A DNA stretch of 64,000 bases from Oscillospiraceae bacterium (GTDB taxonomy: Bacteria; Bacillota; Clostridia; Oscillospirales; Acutalibacteraceae). Under the pieces are notes generated by a model. That model made no database searches. It was not told where the DNA came from and was given only the letters and a program-made list of their open reading frames with translations. The DNA is taken from the NCBI GenBank assembly GCA_015065975.1, contig SVPG01000004.1, forward strand, positions 36,276 through 100,275. The letters are read 5' to 3'. Shown here piece by piece: positions 17,954-25,567 of this stretch (position 1 is its first letter; the number at the start of each line of letters is the position of its first letter). A program made the position numbers and the translations under genes.

Positions 17954-19771
17954 ATGAAAAAAGTAATCGCACTTATGCTGGCACTTGTCATGGTTCTGTC
18001 TCTGGCAGCCTGTGGCGGCGCTGACGACGACAATACTGATGTCGATAAGAATGTACTCGCAGTATGTCTGGCTTCCGAGCCTGACACCCTTGACCCCGCA
18101 CTCAACTCCGCAGTTGACGGCGCAACACTCGTTGCTCACCTCTTCTCCGGTCTTGCAAAGTGGGCTCAGGACGACGACGGCAACCTCATCATTGTTGCTG
18201 ACGCTGTTGAGGAGCTTGTAGAAGGCGTTGTTAATGAAGACGGCACCGTAACCTATACCTACACTCTCAAAGACGGCCTCAAGTGGTCCGACGGCAAGGA
18301 AGTTACCGCACAGGATTTCGTTTTCGCATGGAACCGTGCAGCTTCTCCTGCTCTTTCTGCTGACTATTGCTACATGTTCGAAGTAGTTGACGGTTATGCA
18401 GAGATGTGGGAAACCGATGATTCCGACAACTTTGTCAACCCCGATGCAAAGCTCAACGTTGAGGCAACTGACGACAAGACTCTTGTTGTTACTCTTGCTA
18501 ACTCCATCGCATACTGGAACGAGCTTCTCGCATTCCCCACCTACTATCCCGTACGTGAGGATGTCGTAGCTGACGAGGCTTGGGCAACCGATCCTTCCAC
18601 CTATGTCTGCAATGGTCCTTACACCATGACAGGCTGGGAGCACAACAGTGTTATCACCCTCGAGAAGAACGAGGATTACATCGATGCTGACGCCATCACA
18701 ATGCCCACCATCGAGTTCTATCTCTCCGATGATTCCAACAACATGCTCATGAACTATGAGAATGGCGACTGGCTCCTCATCGATGACGTTCCCACAAACG
18801 AGATCGCTAACCTCAAGGTTGAGTATCCCGAAGAGTTCGTCGTTGCAGGCCAGATCGGTACCTACTATGTATGCTGGAACGTAAACGAGAATATCCTTCC
18901 CGCTTCCAGCAAGCTCACAGGCGTTGAGGCTGAGGCTGCTAAGGCTGAGATCAGAAGCGCTCTCGCTCTTCTCTTCGACCGTAACTACATCGTTGAGCAG
19001 ATCACCCAGGCAGGTGAGGTTCCCGCATCCTCTTTCGTTGCTATGGGTATGACCAATCCTGACGGAACTCAGTTCTATCAGACCGCCGGCGACAGCTCCG
19101 ATTATTATGGCTACTATGACGTTTCTGTTGATGCTATCGAGGACAACTTCGACGCTTGCGTTGAGGTTCTCAAGAAGTATTACACTTATGACGAGGCAAC
19201 TATGAAGTTCACTGATGTCCCGTCTCTCACTTATCTCTACAACACTTCCGACGCTCATAAGGCTGTTGGTGAGTATCTCCAGGCTGCATTTGCAAGCGTT
19301 GGTATCACCATGAACCTTGAGAACCAGGAGTGGAACACATTCCTTAACACCCGTAAGAACGGCGAGTATTCCGTCGCTCGTAACGGCTGGCTTGCTGACT
19401 ACAACGATCCTATCTGCTTCCTCGATATGTGGACCAGCGGTTCCGGCAACAACGACATCCAGTTCGGTAAGGGCGCACATGCTGACCTTGCTATGTATGA
19501 TCTTGATCTGACCGCTCTCGGTTATGACATCAAGGTTGAGGATGGCACTTGGGCAGAGACCTATGACGTTCTCATCTCCACCATCAAGGCTTGCACCGAT
19601 AACGAGGTTCGTTATGAGCTCATGCACATCGCTGAGGATATGCTCATGTCTACCGGTTGTGTTGTTCCCCTTTACTTCTACACCGATATCTACATGATCA
19701 GCGACAGCGTTAACGGATTCTTCTCCAACCCGCTCGGCTACAAGTACTTCATGTACTGCACAATCGACTAA
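17954..19771 (+). CDS. Peptide ABC transporter substrate-binding lipoprotein, OppA family
   Basis: A 605-residue extracellular solute-binding protein (SBP_bac_5 type). The signal peptide ends in the lipobox LAAC, so Cys20 would be lipidated, followed by a Gly/Asp-rich linker. The mature part starts with LAVCLASEPDTLDPAL, the classic beginning of OppA-like domains, and includes YTYTLKDGLKWSDGKEVTAQDF and NGPYTMTGWE. Start ATG 17954 after AAAGGAAGAAG. It is last in the operon, 89 bp after the ATPase, and is closed by a strong terminator. Codon use is very regular, suggesting high expression. Ligand is unknown. Confidence 0.95.
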   Translation: MKKVIALMLALVMVLSLAACGGADDDNTDVDKNVLAVCLASEPDTLDPALNSAVDGATLVAHLFSGLAKWAQDDDGNLIIVADAVEELVEGVVNEDGTVTYTYTLKDGLKWSDGKEVTAQDFVFAWNRAASPALSADYCYMFEVVDGYAEMWETDDSDNFVNPDAKLNVEATDDKTLVVTLANSIAYWNELLAFPTYYPVREDVVADEAWATDPSTYVCNGPYTMTGWEHNSVITLEKNEDYIDADAITMPTIEFYLSDDSNNMLMNYENGDWLLIDDVPTNEIANLKVEYPEEFVVAGQIGTYYVCWNVNENILPASSKLTGVEAEAAKAEIRSALALLFDRNYIVEQITQAGEVPASSFVAMGMTNPDGTQFYQTAGDSSDYYGYYDVSVDAIEDNFDACVEVLKKYYTYDEATMKFTDVPSLTYLYNTSDAHKAVGEYLQAAFASVGITMNLENQEWNTFLNTRKNGEYSVARNGWLADYNDPICFLDMWTSGSGNNDIQFGKGAHADLAMYDLDLTALGYDIKVEDGTWAETYDVLISTIKACTDNEVRYELMHIAEDMLMSTGCVVPLYFYTDIYMISDSVNGFFSNPLGYKYFMYCTID

Positions 19772-19806
19772 TTTAAAGTTAGTCCGATTAGCTGATAAGT
19801 AAACAG

Positions 19807-19845
19807 ACGGCTGTAATCCCGTTTTGGGGTTACAGCCGTTTTTTG
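19807..19845 (+). terminator. Rho-independent terminator after the transporter operon
   Basis: A 13-bp stem (ACGGCTGTAATCC-type arm paired with GGGTTACAGCCGT) with a short GTTTT-like loop and a run of six T. It closes the transporter operon 35 bp after the lipoprotein gene. Confidence 0.93.
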
Positions 19846-19915
19846 TATAAATATTGTTTTCCCTGAAAAATATCAGCCCGCACGATTGTATTATAAGTGA
19901 AAGGAGGTCATGCCG

Positions 19916-20386
19916 ATGTGTTCATTTGGTACCGATGAATACATAGAAAGAGTTGTAAGTGATTACAGTAAAAGCCTTTTGAGAGTCGCTTATACGATTC
20001 TCAGATCGACCGCAGATGCTGAGGATGCGGTTCAGGAAACCTTTCTGAAGCTTATGACAAAATGCCCGAGGTTTGAAAACCCTGAGCATGAGAAGGCGTG
20101 GCTTCTGAGGGTAACCATAAACATATCAAAAAATATGCTCAAAAGGTCTTCAAGAAAGGATATTGTAATCGAAGAGCATAAAGCCTTAAGTCGGGATGAA
20201 TCGACTGATACGCTTGAAGCAGTGCTGGCACTTCCCGAGAAATACAGCACTGTGATTCACCTGTTTTACTATGAAGGCTATCAGATAAAAGAAATTGCTG
20301 ATATATTGAAGCTGCCGTCGGCAACTGTCGGAACAAGACTTGCGCGAGCTCGGGCGATACTTAGATCGACGCTGAAAGGAGAATGA
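19916..20386 (+). CDS. ECF-type RNA polymerase sigma factor
   Basis: A 156-residue sigma-70-family factor of the extracytoplasmic-function type. Region 2 is visible in YSKSLLRVAYTILRSTADAEDAVQETFLKL and region 4 in LPEKYSTVIHLFYYEGYQIKEIADIL plus the recognition helix. AGGAGG at 19902-19907 is too close to the ATG at 19910; ATG 19916 with spacing 8 is preferred. The next gene starts four bases after the stop and encodes a single-pass membrane protein, the normal arrangement for an ECF factor and its membrane partner. Confidence 0.93.
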   Translation: MCSFGTDEYIERVVSDYSKSLLRVAYTILRSTADAEDAVQETFLKLMTKCPRFENPEHEKAWLLRVTINISKNMLKRSSRKDIVIEEHKALSRDESTDTLEAVLALPEKYSTVIHLFYYEGYQIKEIADILKLPSATVGTRLARARAILRSTLKGE

Positions 20387-20389
20387 TTT

Positions 20390-21172
20390 ATGGACAGAAA
20401 AATCGCTGAATACAAACAGCAGATCGAAAAAATCGCGTTCTCCGAGAGCTTCTTGCGTGACACGACCGAATTGATGCGGACAGCAAAAGAAAGGGAGAAT
20501 AATATGATGAATAAGAAAAAGACAATAAAAACAGCGATTGCACTTGCTGCAATAATAGCTCTGCTTACAACGACTGTTTTTGCGCTGCCGCTGCTTATGT
20601 CGCCGAAGGAGGTGGCAGAGAGATTTGAGGAGAATACGGTTGCCTCGGCGTTCGAGTCTGAGGGTGCAGTACAGATAAACGAATCGATAGTAACAGATGA
20701 ATACTGCATTACACTTCAGGCGATGGTTGATGGTGAGAAGCTTGTGTGCATTGATGGAGAATGGCTCAATGAGGACAGAAGCTATATGGTTTTTTCCATA
20801 GCGAGAACCGACGGAACACCGATCACGATCGATGATGAGCTGTTTATGCTCTCTCCGCTTGTGGCGGGTTATGATGTGTGGAAGGTAAATGCGTGGTCGC
20901 TTGAAGCAAGCGGACATTATACACACGAAAACGGTATAAGATATTATCTTTTTGATTACGCAAACCTTGAGATGTTTGCAGACAGAACGGTATATCTCGC
21001 CGCATATGAAGGAAGCCTTGCGCCCTCACCCGACATCTTCACGATGGACGAAGCGGGCAATATCGATTATCGTGATGACTATACAGGTATCAGAGCAATG
21101 TTCAAGCTCCCGCTCGACCCCGAAAAGGCAGACCCCGAGGCAGCGGCAAAGTTTTTGGAGGAGTATTGCTGA
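20390..21172 (+). CDS. Membrane protein paired with ECF sigma factor (probable anti-sigma, DUF4179-like)
   Basis: A 260-residue protein. The first 43 residues are hydrophilic and cytoplasmic; a single membrane helix follows (TAIALAAIIALLTTTVFAL, about residues 47-66). A roughly 190-residue outer domain has alternating strands and the INESIVTDEYCITLQAMVDGEKL pattern seen in DUF4179-type proteins. No zinc-binding HxxxCxxC motif is present in the N-terminal part. Start ATG 20390 after AAAGGAG. Coupling to the sigma gene suggests it holds the sigma factor at the membrane and senses an outside signal; this is inference. A bidirectional terminator follows at once. Confidence 0.7.
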   Translation: MDRKIAEYKQQIEKIAFSESFLRDTTELMRTAKERENNMMNKKKTIKTAIALAAIIALLTTTVFALPLLMSPKEVAERFEENTVASAFESEGAVQINESIVTDEYCITLQAMVDGEKLVCIDGEWLNEDRSYMVFSIARTDGTPITIDDELFMLSPLVAGYDVWKVNAWSLEASGHYTHENGIRYYLFDYANLEMFADRTVYLAAYEGSLAPSPDIFTMDEAGNIDYRDDYTGIRAMFKLPLDPEKADPEAAAKFLEEYC

Positions 21173-21173
21173 T

Positions 21174-21213
21174 AAAAAAGGATTAACGGCAGATTTTGCC
21201 GTTAATCCTTTTT
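21174..21213. terminator. Bidirectional terminator between the ECF pair and spoVT
   Basis: A 14-bp perfect stem (AAGGATTAACGGCA paired with TGCCGTTAATCCTT), five-base loop, flanked by A6 on the left and T7 on the right, so it can stop transcription from both sides. It touches both stop codons. Confidence 0.95.
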
Positions 21214-21756
21214 TTATTCTTCCATCTGTTTTCCGAGAAAGCCTGCCGCAACCTGTGCGAGTTTTACTTCGGTGTCGCGGGGGAAACTGCCCGAATCACT
21301 TTCCAGAAGCACAACAGCGCCGACGATATCGCCCGAAGCGATAACAGGGAACATAACGACAGCCTTTCTGTCGAGACCTTCAACAGGCTGGATATATCCG
21401 TCGGCAGAGCTCTTTGCAGCGAAGGAACGGCGTCCCTCCATCATATCCTCGAGCTCGTGAGAGATGCGTCTGTCGAGATATTCCTTGCGGGAGACGCCTG
21501 CCGCGGCAACAACGTGATCGCGGTCGCAGATAAGACTCGGGAATCCTGAGTTTTTGCACAGAACATCTGCGTATTGTCCCGAATAGGGGGAAAGCTCGCC
21601 GATGGGAGAATACTTTTTAAAAATAACCTCACCGTCGTTGTCGGTGTAAATCTCCAGAGGGTCGCCCTCGCGGATTCTCATGGTTCTCCTTATCTCTTTG
21701 GGGATAACGACCCTTCCGAGGTCGTCGATGCGTCTGACTATACCGGTTGCTTTCAT
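21214..21756 (-). CDS. spoVT: Stage V sporulation protein T
   Basis: A 180-residue transcription factor acting in the forespore. The N-terminal AbrB/MazE swapped-hairpin DNA-binding domain is clear (MKATGIVRRIDDLGRVVIPKE...), followed by a GAF-like C-terminal domain from about residue 55 (VLCKNSGFPSLICDRDHVVAAAG). Length matches SpoVT (about 178) and not the shorter AbrB or Abh. In sporulating Firmicutes SpoVT works downstream of sigma-G. Start ATG at 21756 with AAGGAG ten bases ahead; that site lies inside the 3' arm of an inverted repeat described separately. Evidence that the organism belongs to a spore-forming lineage. Confidence 0.95.
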   Translation of the reverse strand: MKATGIVRRIDDLGRVVIPKEIRRTMRIREGDPLEIYTDNDGEVIFKKYSPIGELSPYSGQYADVLCKNSGFPSLICDRDHVVAAAGVSRKEYLDRRISHELEDMMEGRRSFAAKSSADGYIQPVEGLDRKAVVMFPVIASGDIVGAVVLLESDSGSFPRDTEVKLAQVAAGFLGKQMEE

Positions 21757-21760
21757 ATAT

Positions 21761-21818
21761 ATAAATCTCCTTGTTTTGCAAATTTCGATGTTATTATCTG
21801 TAATACAAGGGGATTTAT
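21761..21818 (-). promoter_or_regulatory. Inverted repeat that could sequester the spoVT ribosome binding site
   Basis: ATAAATCTCCTTGT (21761-21774) and ACAAGGGGATTTAT (21805-21818) pair with one mismatch across a 30-base loop. In the leftward transcript the 3' arm contains the AAGGAG of spoVT. RNA reading through from the hydrolase gene would hide this site, while RNA started inside the loop would not. Confidence 0.5.
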
Positions 21819-21834
21819 ACTCGCATATCTCTTT

Positions 21835-22884
21835 TTACCTCTCTGCGATCTGATGAATAATTTCGGAAAAGCCTTCCGAATCGGATACGAGAAGACCGTG
21901 AGTCATGTTTTCCATCAGGAACATTTGCTTGTACGGTGCATTTACTTCGTCGAAATATTCCTGAGCCAGCTTGTAATTCGTCTGATAATCCTTATCTCCG
22001 TTTATGTTGTAAAACGGTACCTGATAATCGGTTCTGCCCTTTAGAGAGAAGGAGGCGAACTCCTCGGATTTGAAGAAATCCAGATACACTCCCATATCTC
22101 GCTTGAAATAATTTATCCAATCGATAAGCGAATAGTTCGGATTGAATATTACGGTTGAAATCAGATTATAGTCCGAACCGTTCACCATCATGTCATAGCC
22201 GTATTTCTGCATTATAGTATTTCGGGCGTTGATGTGTTCCATGGTGATATTTTCGGGAGTCAGTTGATTTACCAGCGCCAGAGTTTCTTCGTCACCGTCA
22301 GCCCATACCGTTGCTTCCAGCTTGAATGCCTCTTCGTTTTCAAGATAGTCAACGAGCTGTCCTGTTCCTATAAAGCATTCATAATATTCGGGATATTCAA
22401 GAACAAGATTCGCTCCGTAAATAGATCCCCACGAATGTCCGAGCAGAGTGATCTTATCCTTTGAAAGGTAGTCAAGAAGAAATTCCGTTACTTCTTTTCC
22501 GTCCGTCATAAATAATTCTCGGGTAAGTACAGTGTCGTTCTGCTCTGCATCATAGCTTTTTCCGCAGTTGCGCTGATCCCATGTTACCACGGTGTATACA
22601 TCCGCCCATTTTCTTGTAAAGGCATGGTCGATATCACTTGTTGCCGAACCGGGACCGCCGTGCAGGTACAGCAGGACGGGGTTGTCAGTGTCCTCACCGT
22701 AAATGTTGATCCACTGTTTTGTGCCGTTGACATCGATATACATTGACTCGTTGATACCGCCGTCGGGAGTCTGATTGTAAACAGCTATTCCGACAGCTCT
22801 GACCGAAAAGAATAAAACAATCGATGCCGTGATAACAATTGATATCCATTTTACAACTGTTAATACCCGTGATTTTTTCTTCAT
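21835..22884 (-). CDS. Membrane-anchored alpha/beta hydrolase, proline iminopeptidase-like (S33)
   Basis: A 349-residue protein with an N-terminal membrane helix (about residues 12-32) and an alpha/beta-hydrolase fold outside. Oxyanion motif HGGPGSAT near residue 76, nucleophile elbow GHSWGS near 149, probable acid in NINGDKDYQT near 304 and His in NMTHGLL near 335, so the catalytic triad is intact. The DQRNCGKS motif is typical of S33 aminopeptidase-like enzymes. Start ATG 22884 after CGGAGG. It stands alone, with its own consensus promoter about 200 bases upstream. Natural substrate unknown; aminopeptidase or esterase both possible. Confidence 0.82.
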   Translation of the reverse strand: MKKKSRVLTVVKWISIVITASIVLFFSVRAVGIAVYNQTPDGGINESMYIDVNGTKQWINIYGEDTDNPVLLYLHGGPGSATSDIDHAFTRKWADVYTVVTWDQRNCGKSYDAEQNDTVLTRELFMTDGKEVTEFLLDYLSKDKITLLGHSWGSIYGANLVLEYPEYYECFIGTGQLVDYLENEEAFKLEATVWADGDEETLALVNQLTPENITMEHINARNTIMQKYGYDMMVNGSDYNLISTVIFNPNYSLIDWINYFKRDMGVYLDFFKSEEFASFSLKGRTDYQVPFYNINGDKDYQTNYKLAQEYFDEVNAPYKQMFLMENMTHGLLVSDSEGFSEIIHQIAER

Positions 22885-23030
22885 TTTTATTGCCTCCGTT
22901 AACTTCAGATTCAGCCGTCAGAAATCATTCATCTCTTCGGCTGTTCTTTCTTTATGACCGTAATCATGACCGTTCGATGATGCTTCCTTTCTTCGACTCC
23001 CAAATAAAAACCAATACAGTTTTTAAAATA

Positions 23031-23068
23031 GTACAAATTTTAATTTACTATAAATTCTAAATTAGTAC
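23031..23068. repeat. AT-rich 38-bp inverted repeat at the hydrolase transcription start
   Basis: Arms beginning GTAC at both ends read GTACAAATTTTAATTTA on one strand and GTACTAATTTAGAATTTA on the other, nearly identical. It lies just downstream of the predicted transcription start of the hydrolase gene (about 23074), where a repressor would block elongation. It could instead form a hairpin at the 5' end of the mRNA. Regulator unknown. Confidence 0.55.
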
Positions 23069-23080
23069 AGATGCAGGTTC

Positions 23081-23109
23081 ATTATAGTGCAGCAGATGCG
23101 TTTTGTCAA
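23081..23109 (-). promoter_or_regulatory. Consensus sigma-A promoter of the hydrolase gene
   Basis: On the minus strand: TTGACA (23109-23104), 17-base spacer, TATAAT (23086-23081), a perfect match to the housekeeping consensus. It implies a leader of about 190 bases before the hydrolase ATG. Within that leader the sequence CGGTCAT occurs twice, 13 bases apart. Confidence 0.88.
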
Positions 23110-23136
23110 TACACTATTTATTTTATTTTGAAATAA

Positions 23137-23170
23137 AGAACCCGAGGTGTACGGGTAACACCTCGGGTTT
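23137..23170 (-). terminator. Terminator after the MerR-family gene
   Basis: A 12-bp perfect stem (AACCCGAGGTGT with ACACCTCGGGTT) and seven-base loop. On the minus strand it is followed by CTTTATTT, a moderately T-rich run. It separates the MerR gene from the hydrolase promoter. Confidence 0.8.
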
Positions 23171-23182
23171 AAGGATTACATA

Positions 23183-23941
23183 TTAGTTTTGAGATACGAT
23201 AATTGCGAGAATAAGTATGCCGACAGTGATTATAAGAGCGATTGCTGTTCCGATTTTCTTTATCTTTTCTGCGAGTTTGGGGTTCTTTTTCCCGATAAAG
23301 TAAACAGGTAAGCCTAATATTGAACAAAACAGAATAGAAATAAACGGCCAGAAGAAGCCTTGAAGAAAGATGCCGAAGGAGCGATCCTTGCCTTCAAGGA
23401 TATACCACATAAGCCCTAATAGAAGACAGAGACCGAGCGCTCTGAGAATACTTTCCTTCAAATTGTACAGTGGCTTTCCTTCGTTGTCGGCAAGATTGAA
23501 TTCGTTGAGGATAACCCCTTTCTCGAACTCAACGACATCATTCAATATGTCCTTGAATCTGAGACCGGATTTCTCCATTTCGTCGATTTCTGTCCAGTAC
23601 ATATTCTCGTCAAGGGTGAGAATGCTTTCGTTTCGCTCCTGCATTATTCTGCTGACACTGATAGCGCCCTCGAGCTCTTTTATCTGATTCTCAAGCGCTG
23701 TGATGTTTTCCTCGAGCAAAACTTGCAGTGAACATTCTTCGTCCAGGACTTTTTTGATATCCGAGACCGAAAAACCTATACGTCTCAGAATTATTATTTT
23801 TTTCAGAGTCGCAACATCATCGTCGCTGTATTCGCGATATGAATTGTCGAGTCGCTCGGGAGAGATAAGATTCTCTTTTTCATAAAATCTGATGGTAGCT
23901 CTGGGGATCTCCAACTGCTGTTCCAATTGCTTTATTGTCAT
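23183..23941 (-). CDS. MerR-family transcriptional regulator with C-terminal membrane helices
   Basis: A 252-residue protein. The N-terminal winged helix-turn-helix is clearly MerR (MTIKQLEQQLEIPRATIRFY, then YSDDDVATLKKI and the IKKVLDEE helix), followed by a dimer coiled coil to about residue 115. From about 165 there are three hydrophobic segments (LCLLLGLMWYIL; WPFISILFCSILGLPVYFI; IALIITVGILILAIIV), so the C-terminal part is membrane-embedded. This is unlike ordinary soluble MerR proteins. The frame is open upstream, but AAGGAGG lies seven bases before ATG 23941. A promoter with a MerR-type 19-base spacer precedes it. Confidence 0.85.
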   Translation of the reverse strand: MTIKQLEQQLEIPRATIRFYEKENLISPERLDNSYREYSDDDVATLKKIIILRRIGFSVSDIKKVLDEECSLQVLLEENITALENQIKELEGAISVSRIMQERNESILTLDENMYWTEIDEMEKSGLRFKDILNDVVEFEKGVILNEFNLADNEGKPLYNLKESILRALGLCLLLGLMWYILEGKDRSFGIFLQGFFWPFISILFCSILGLPVYFIGKKNPKLAEKIKKIGTAIALIITVGILILAIIVSQN

Positions 23942-23962
23942 AAAAAGACCTCCTTTGCTATC

Positions 23963-23993
23963 GTTATAAGGTATAAACAAGGTTTACAGTCAA
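23963..23993 (-). promoter_or_regulatory. MerR-type promoter (19-bp spacer with dyad) of the MerR gene
   Basis: On the minus strand: TTGACT, a 19-base spacer and TATAAC. The spacer holds an imperfect dyad TGTAAAC-CTT-GTTTATA. Over-long 19-base spacers with a central dyad are the signature of promoters that MerR proteins activate by twisting DNA, so the gene probably controls itself. Confidence 0.7.
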
Positions 23994-24032
23994 GTCTTTT
24001 TTCAAAAATTCAGAATAAAAAGTGAGTTTTCG

Positions 24033-24530
24033 CTATCCCGACACGCAATATGTGTACATTACCTCTCTCAATTCCTTGCCTGCTATAGTGTCGTTGAGAT
24101 ATTCATCAGAACAAACGAAACCGTTCTTTTCATAGAATCTTCGCGCTCTGATATTATCTTCAAGAACCCATAAAAGCAATCTGTTATAACCGAGAGATTT
24201 TAATTCTTCGACACATCTTTTGAGAAGATGACTTCCATAGCCTTTACCCATATAATCGGGCAGGAAGTATATCGAGACGATTTCACCGTAATCATTATAG
24301 TTTTCCCATCTTGATTTGCAGAAGCAGGAAGTGCCGATGATTGATCCGTTTTCGATCAGTATAAGATTGTTCATGCCTTCTTTATTTATGCGGTTTGCCC
24401 AACGTCCTTTCGGAATACTGTCGAGATAATCCTGTGGGATAATGTCTTTATACGCAAACTTCCAGCTGCTCTCATATATATTGCTTATCTCAAGCAAATC
24501 ATCGTCCTGATTGATGTATCTGATTTCCAT
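24033..24530 (-). CDS. GNAT-family N-acetyltransferase
   Basis: A 165-residue GNAT protein. The acetyl-CoA-binding motif is FLPDYMGKGYGSHLLKRC (the Q/R-x-x-G-x-G/A signature appears as MGKGYG), followed by the LWVLEDNIRARRFYEKNGFVCSDE block typical of the C-terminal half. The start MEIRYINQDDDLLEISNIYESSWK resembles RimI/PhnO-like members. Start ATG 24530 after GAGGT. Lower GC than the surrounding core genes. Substrate unknown. Confidence 0.85.
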   Translation of the reverse strand: MEIRYINQDDDLLEISNIYESSWKFAYKDIIPQDYLDSIPKGRWANRINKEGMNNLILIENGSIIGTSCFCKSRWENYNDYGEIVSIYFLPDYMGKGYGSHLLKRCVEELKSLGYNRLLLWVLEDNIRARRFYEKNGFVCSDEYLNDTIAGKELREVMYTYCVSG

Positions 24531-24554
24531 AATAATACCTCTTGTGAGTTCAGC

Positions 24555-24628
24555 TTATTTCTTTCTCGTCAGCAGACATACGTTGACGGAAACTTATCGA
24601 CTTCGACCGTTGTAGGGAACATGTCTAC
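24555..24628 (-). pseudogene. Decayed 3' end of a TrmA/RlmD-type methyltransferase gene
   Basis: Read on the minus strand this gives VDMFPTT, then after a frameshift VCLLTRKK and a stop. The intact methyltransferase downstream at 25568 ends VDMFPHTKHIECVCLLTKR. The DNA match is strongest at both ends (GTAGACATGTTCCC and TGTCTGCTGAC). Only the last 25 codons or so remain. With the intact gene it brackets the AT-rich gene at 24678-25535, as if DNA had inserted at or recombined with the gene's 3' end. Confidence 0.5.
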
Positions 24629-24677
24629 TAGTTATAACCTTCTCCACATTGTCCACATTTGTAAAACAAATTCATTT

Positions 24678-25535
24678 TTATATATAATCACAGAGATTCT
24701 CACCGAACACTTCGAATAATCTCTTGCAATTGATTCCATCCCTTGCATACCATCGGTTTACTGGATATGCAAAATAATTTTTATATTCAACTGGATCTCT
24801 TTCATATTCATTCGCAAAATACACATCATAAGCTGGAAAATCATTACTTGCAAGTATGCCACAGATTCCTAACTCTCCTAATAAAACTGATATTTCATCT
24901 TTATTAGTTTTGAATATCTTTGCTTTTTGAATGACATCTCTGAGTTTGCCTGCTTTATCCGAACTTTCCAAGCACTCCACACATGATAATATTCTTGCAA
25001 ATATTCTCTTGTCTTCGTCCGTAGGCTTTACTTTTGGAAGTTTTATAAACTGTTCAAGGTCAAACACCGCATAGTTGAGATTCATATTCCCAATAACACT
25101 GCCACCAGATTTATACCTCTCATAATTTTTAAAATTATATCCGTATTTTTCATCAAATTTATTGGGTGAATCCTTCCAAGCGGACCATCCACATAAATAA
25201 CAATGGATAGATGCGGACGCAAGTATCTCATTATGACTTTTCATAAATTCATGTTCAGGAATAGCCATTGCATAATAATAACTACCAAGAGCCGAACGAT
25301 ATTCGAGCTTTCGTGTCGATAAGCTAAAAAGAAATGCGTTTGCAATATCCTTAGGATCTATCTCCGCGAGTATACACTGTAACCTCTGTAGCATGTCGCA
25401 ATGTGCTTCGTACTTCGGATAATCGAACAAGTATCCTTGCGCTTTTGCAATGGTCATTTCATCCTCGGAAATATTCACGTCATCCCCATTAGGACTTTTA
25501 TATAGCGCAAATAAAGTTTTTAATCCATCGTCCAT
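24678..25535 (-). CDS. Conserved protein of unknown function in an AT-rich island
   Basis: A 285-residue soluble protein, no signal peptide or membrane helix. I do not recognise a named domain. Visible features: an N-terminal DDVNISEDEMTIAKAQGYLF segment, a CYLCGW motif near residue 130, a KYGYNFKNYERYKSGG block, and an Ile-rich LLGELGICGIL helix near residue 225, then PVNRWYARDGIN near the end. The frame is open upstream into the methyltransferase gene, but GGAGG lies eight to nine bases before ATG 25535. Base composition is clearly more AT-rich than both neighbours, suggesting transfer. Flanked by an intact methyltransferase gene and a remnant of its 3' end. Confidence 0.75.
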   Translation of the reverse strand: MDDGLKTLFALYKSPNGDDVNISEDEMTIAKAQGYLFDYPKYEAHCDMLQRLQCILAEIDPKDIANAFLFSLSTRKLEYRSALGSYYYAMAIPEHEFMKSHNEILASASIHCYLCGWSAWKDSPNKFDEKYGYNFKNYERYKSGGSVIGNMNLNYAVFDLEQFIKLPKVKPTDEDKRIFARILSCVECLESSDKAGKLRDVIQKAKIFKTNKDEISVLLGELGICGILASNDFPAYDVYFANEYERDPVEYKNYFAYPVNRWYARDGINCKRLFEVFGENLCDYI

Positions 25536-25567
25536 TACAATGACCTCCCAACAATTTATCTGACAAA

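Noticed and set aside
17870..19627. Long minus-strand frame opposite the OppA-type gene
   Set aside because: Shadow frame; the plus-strand protein has a lipobox and solute-binding motifs.
24632..24676. Tiny minus-strand frame encoding a KCGQCG motif between the unknown gene and the methyltransferase remnant
   Set aside because: Only 15 codons and no binding site; too short to call a gene, though it might be another relic.
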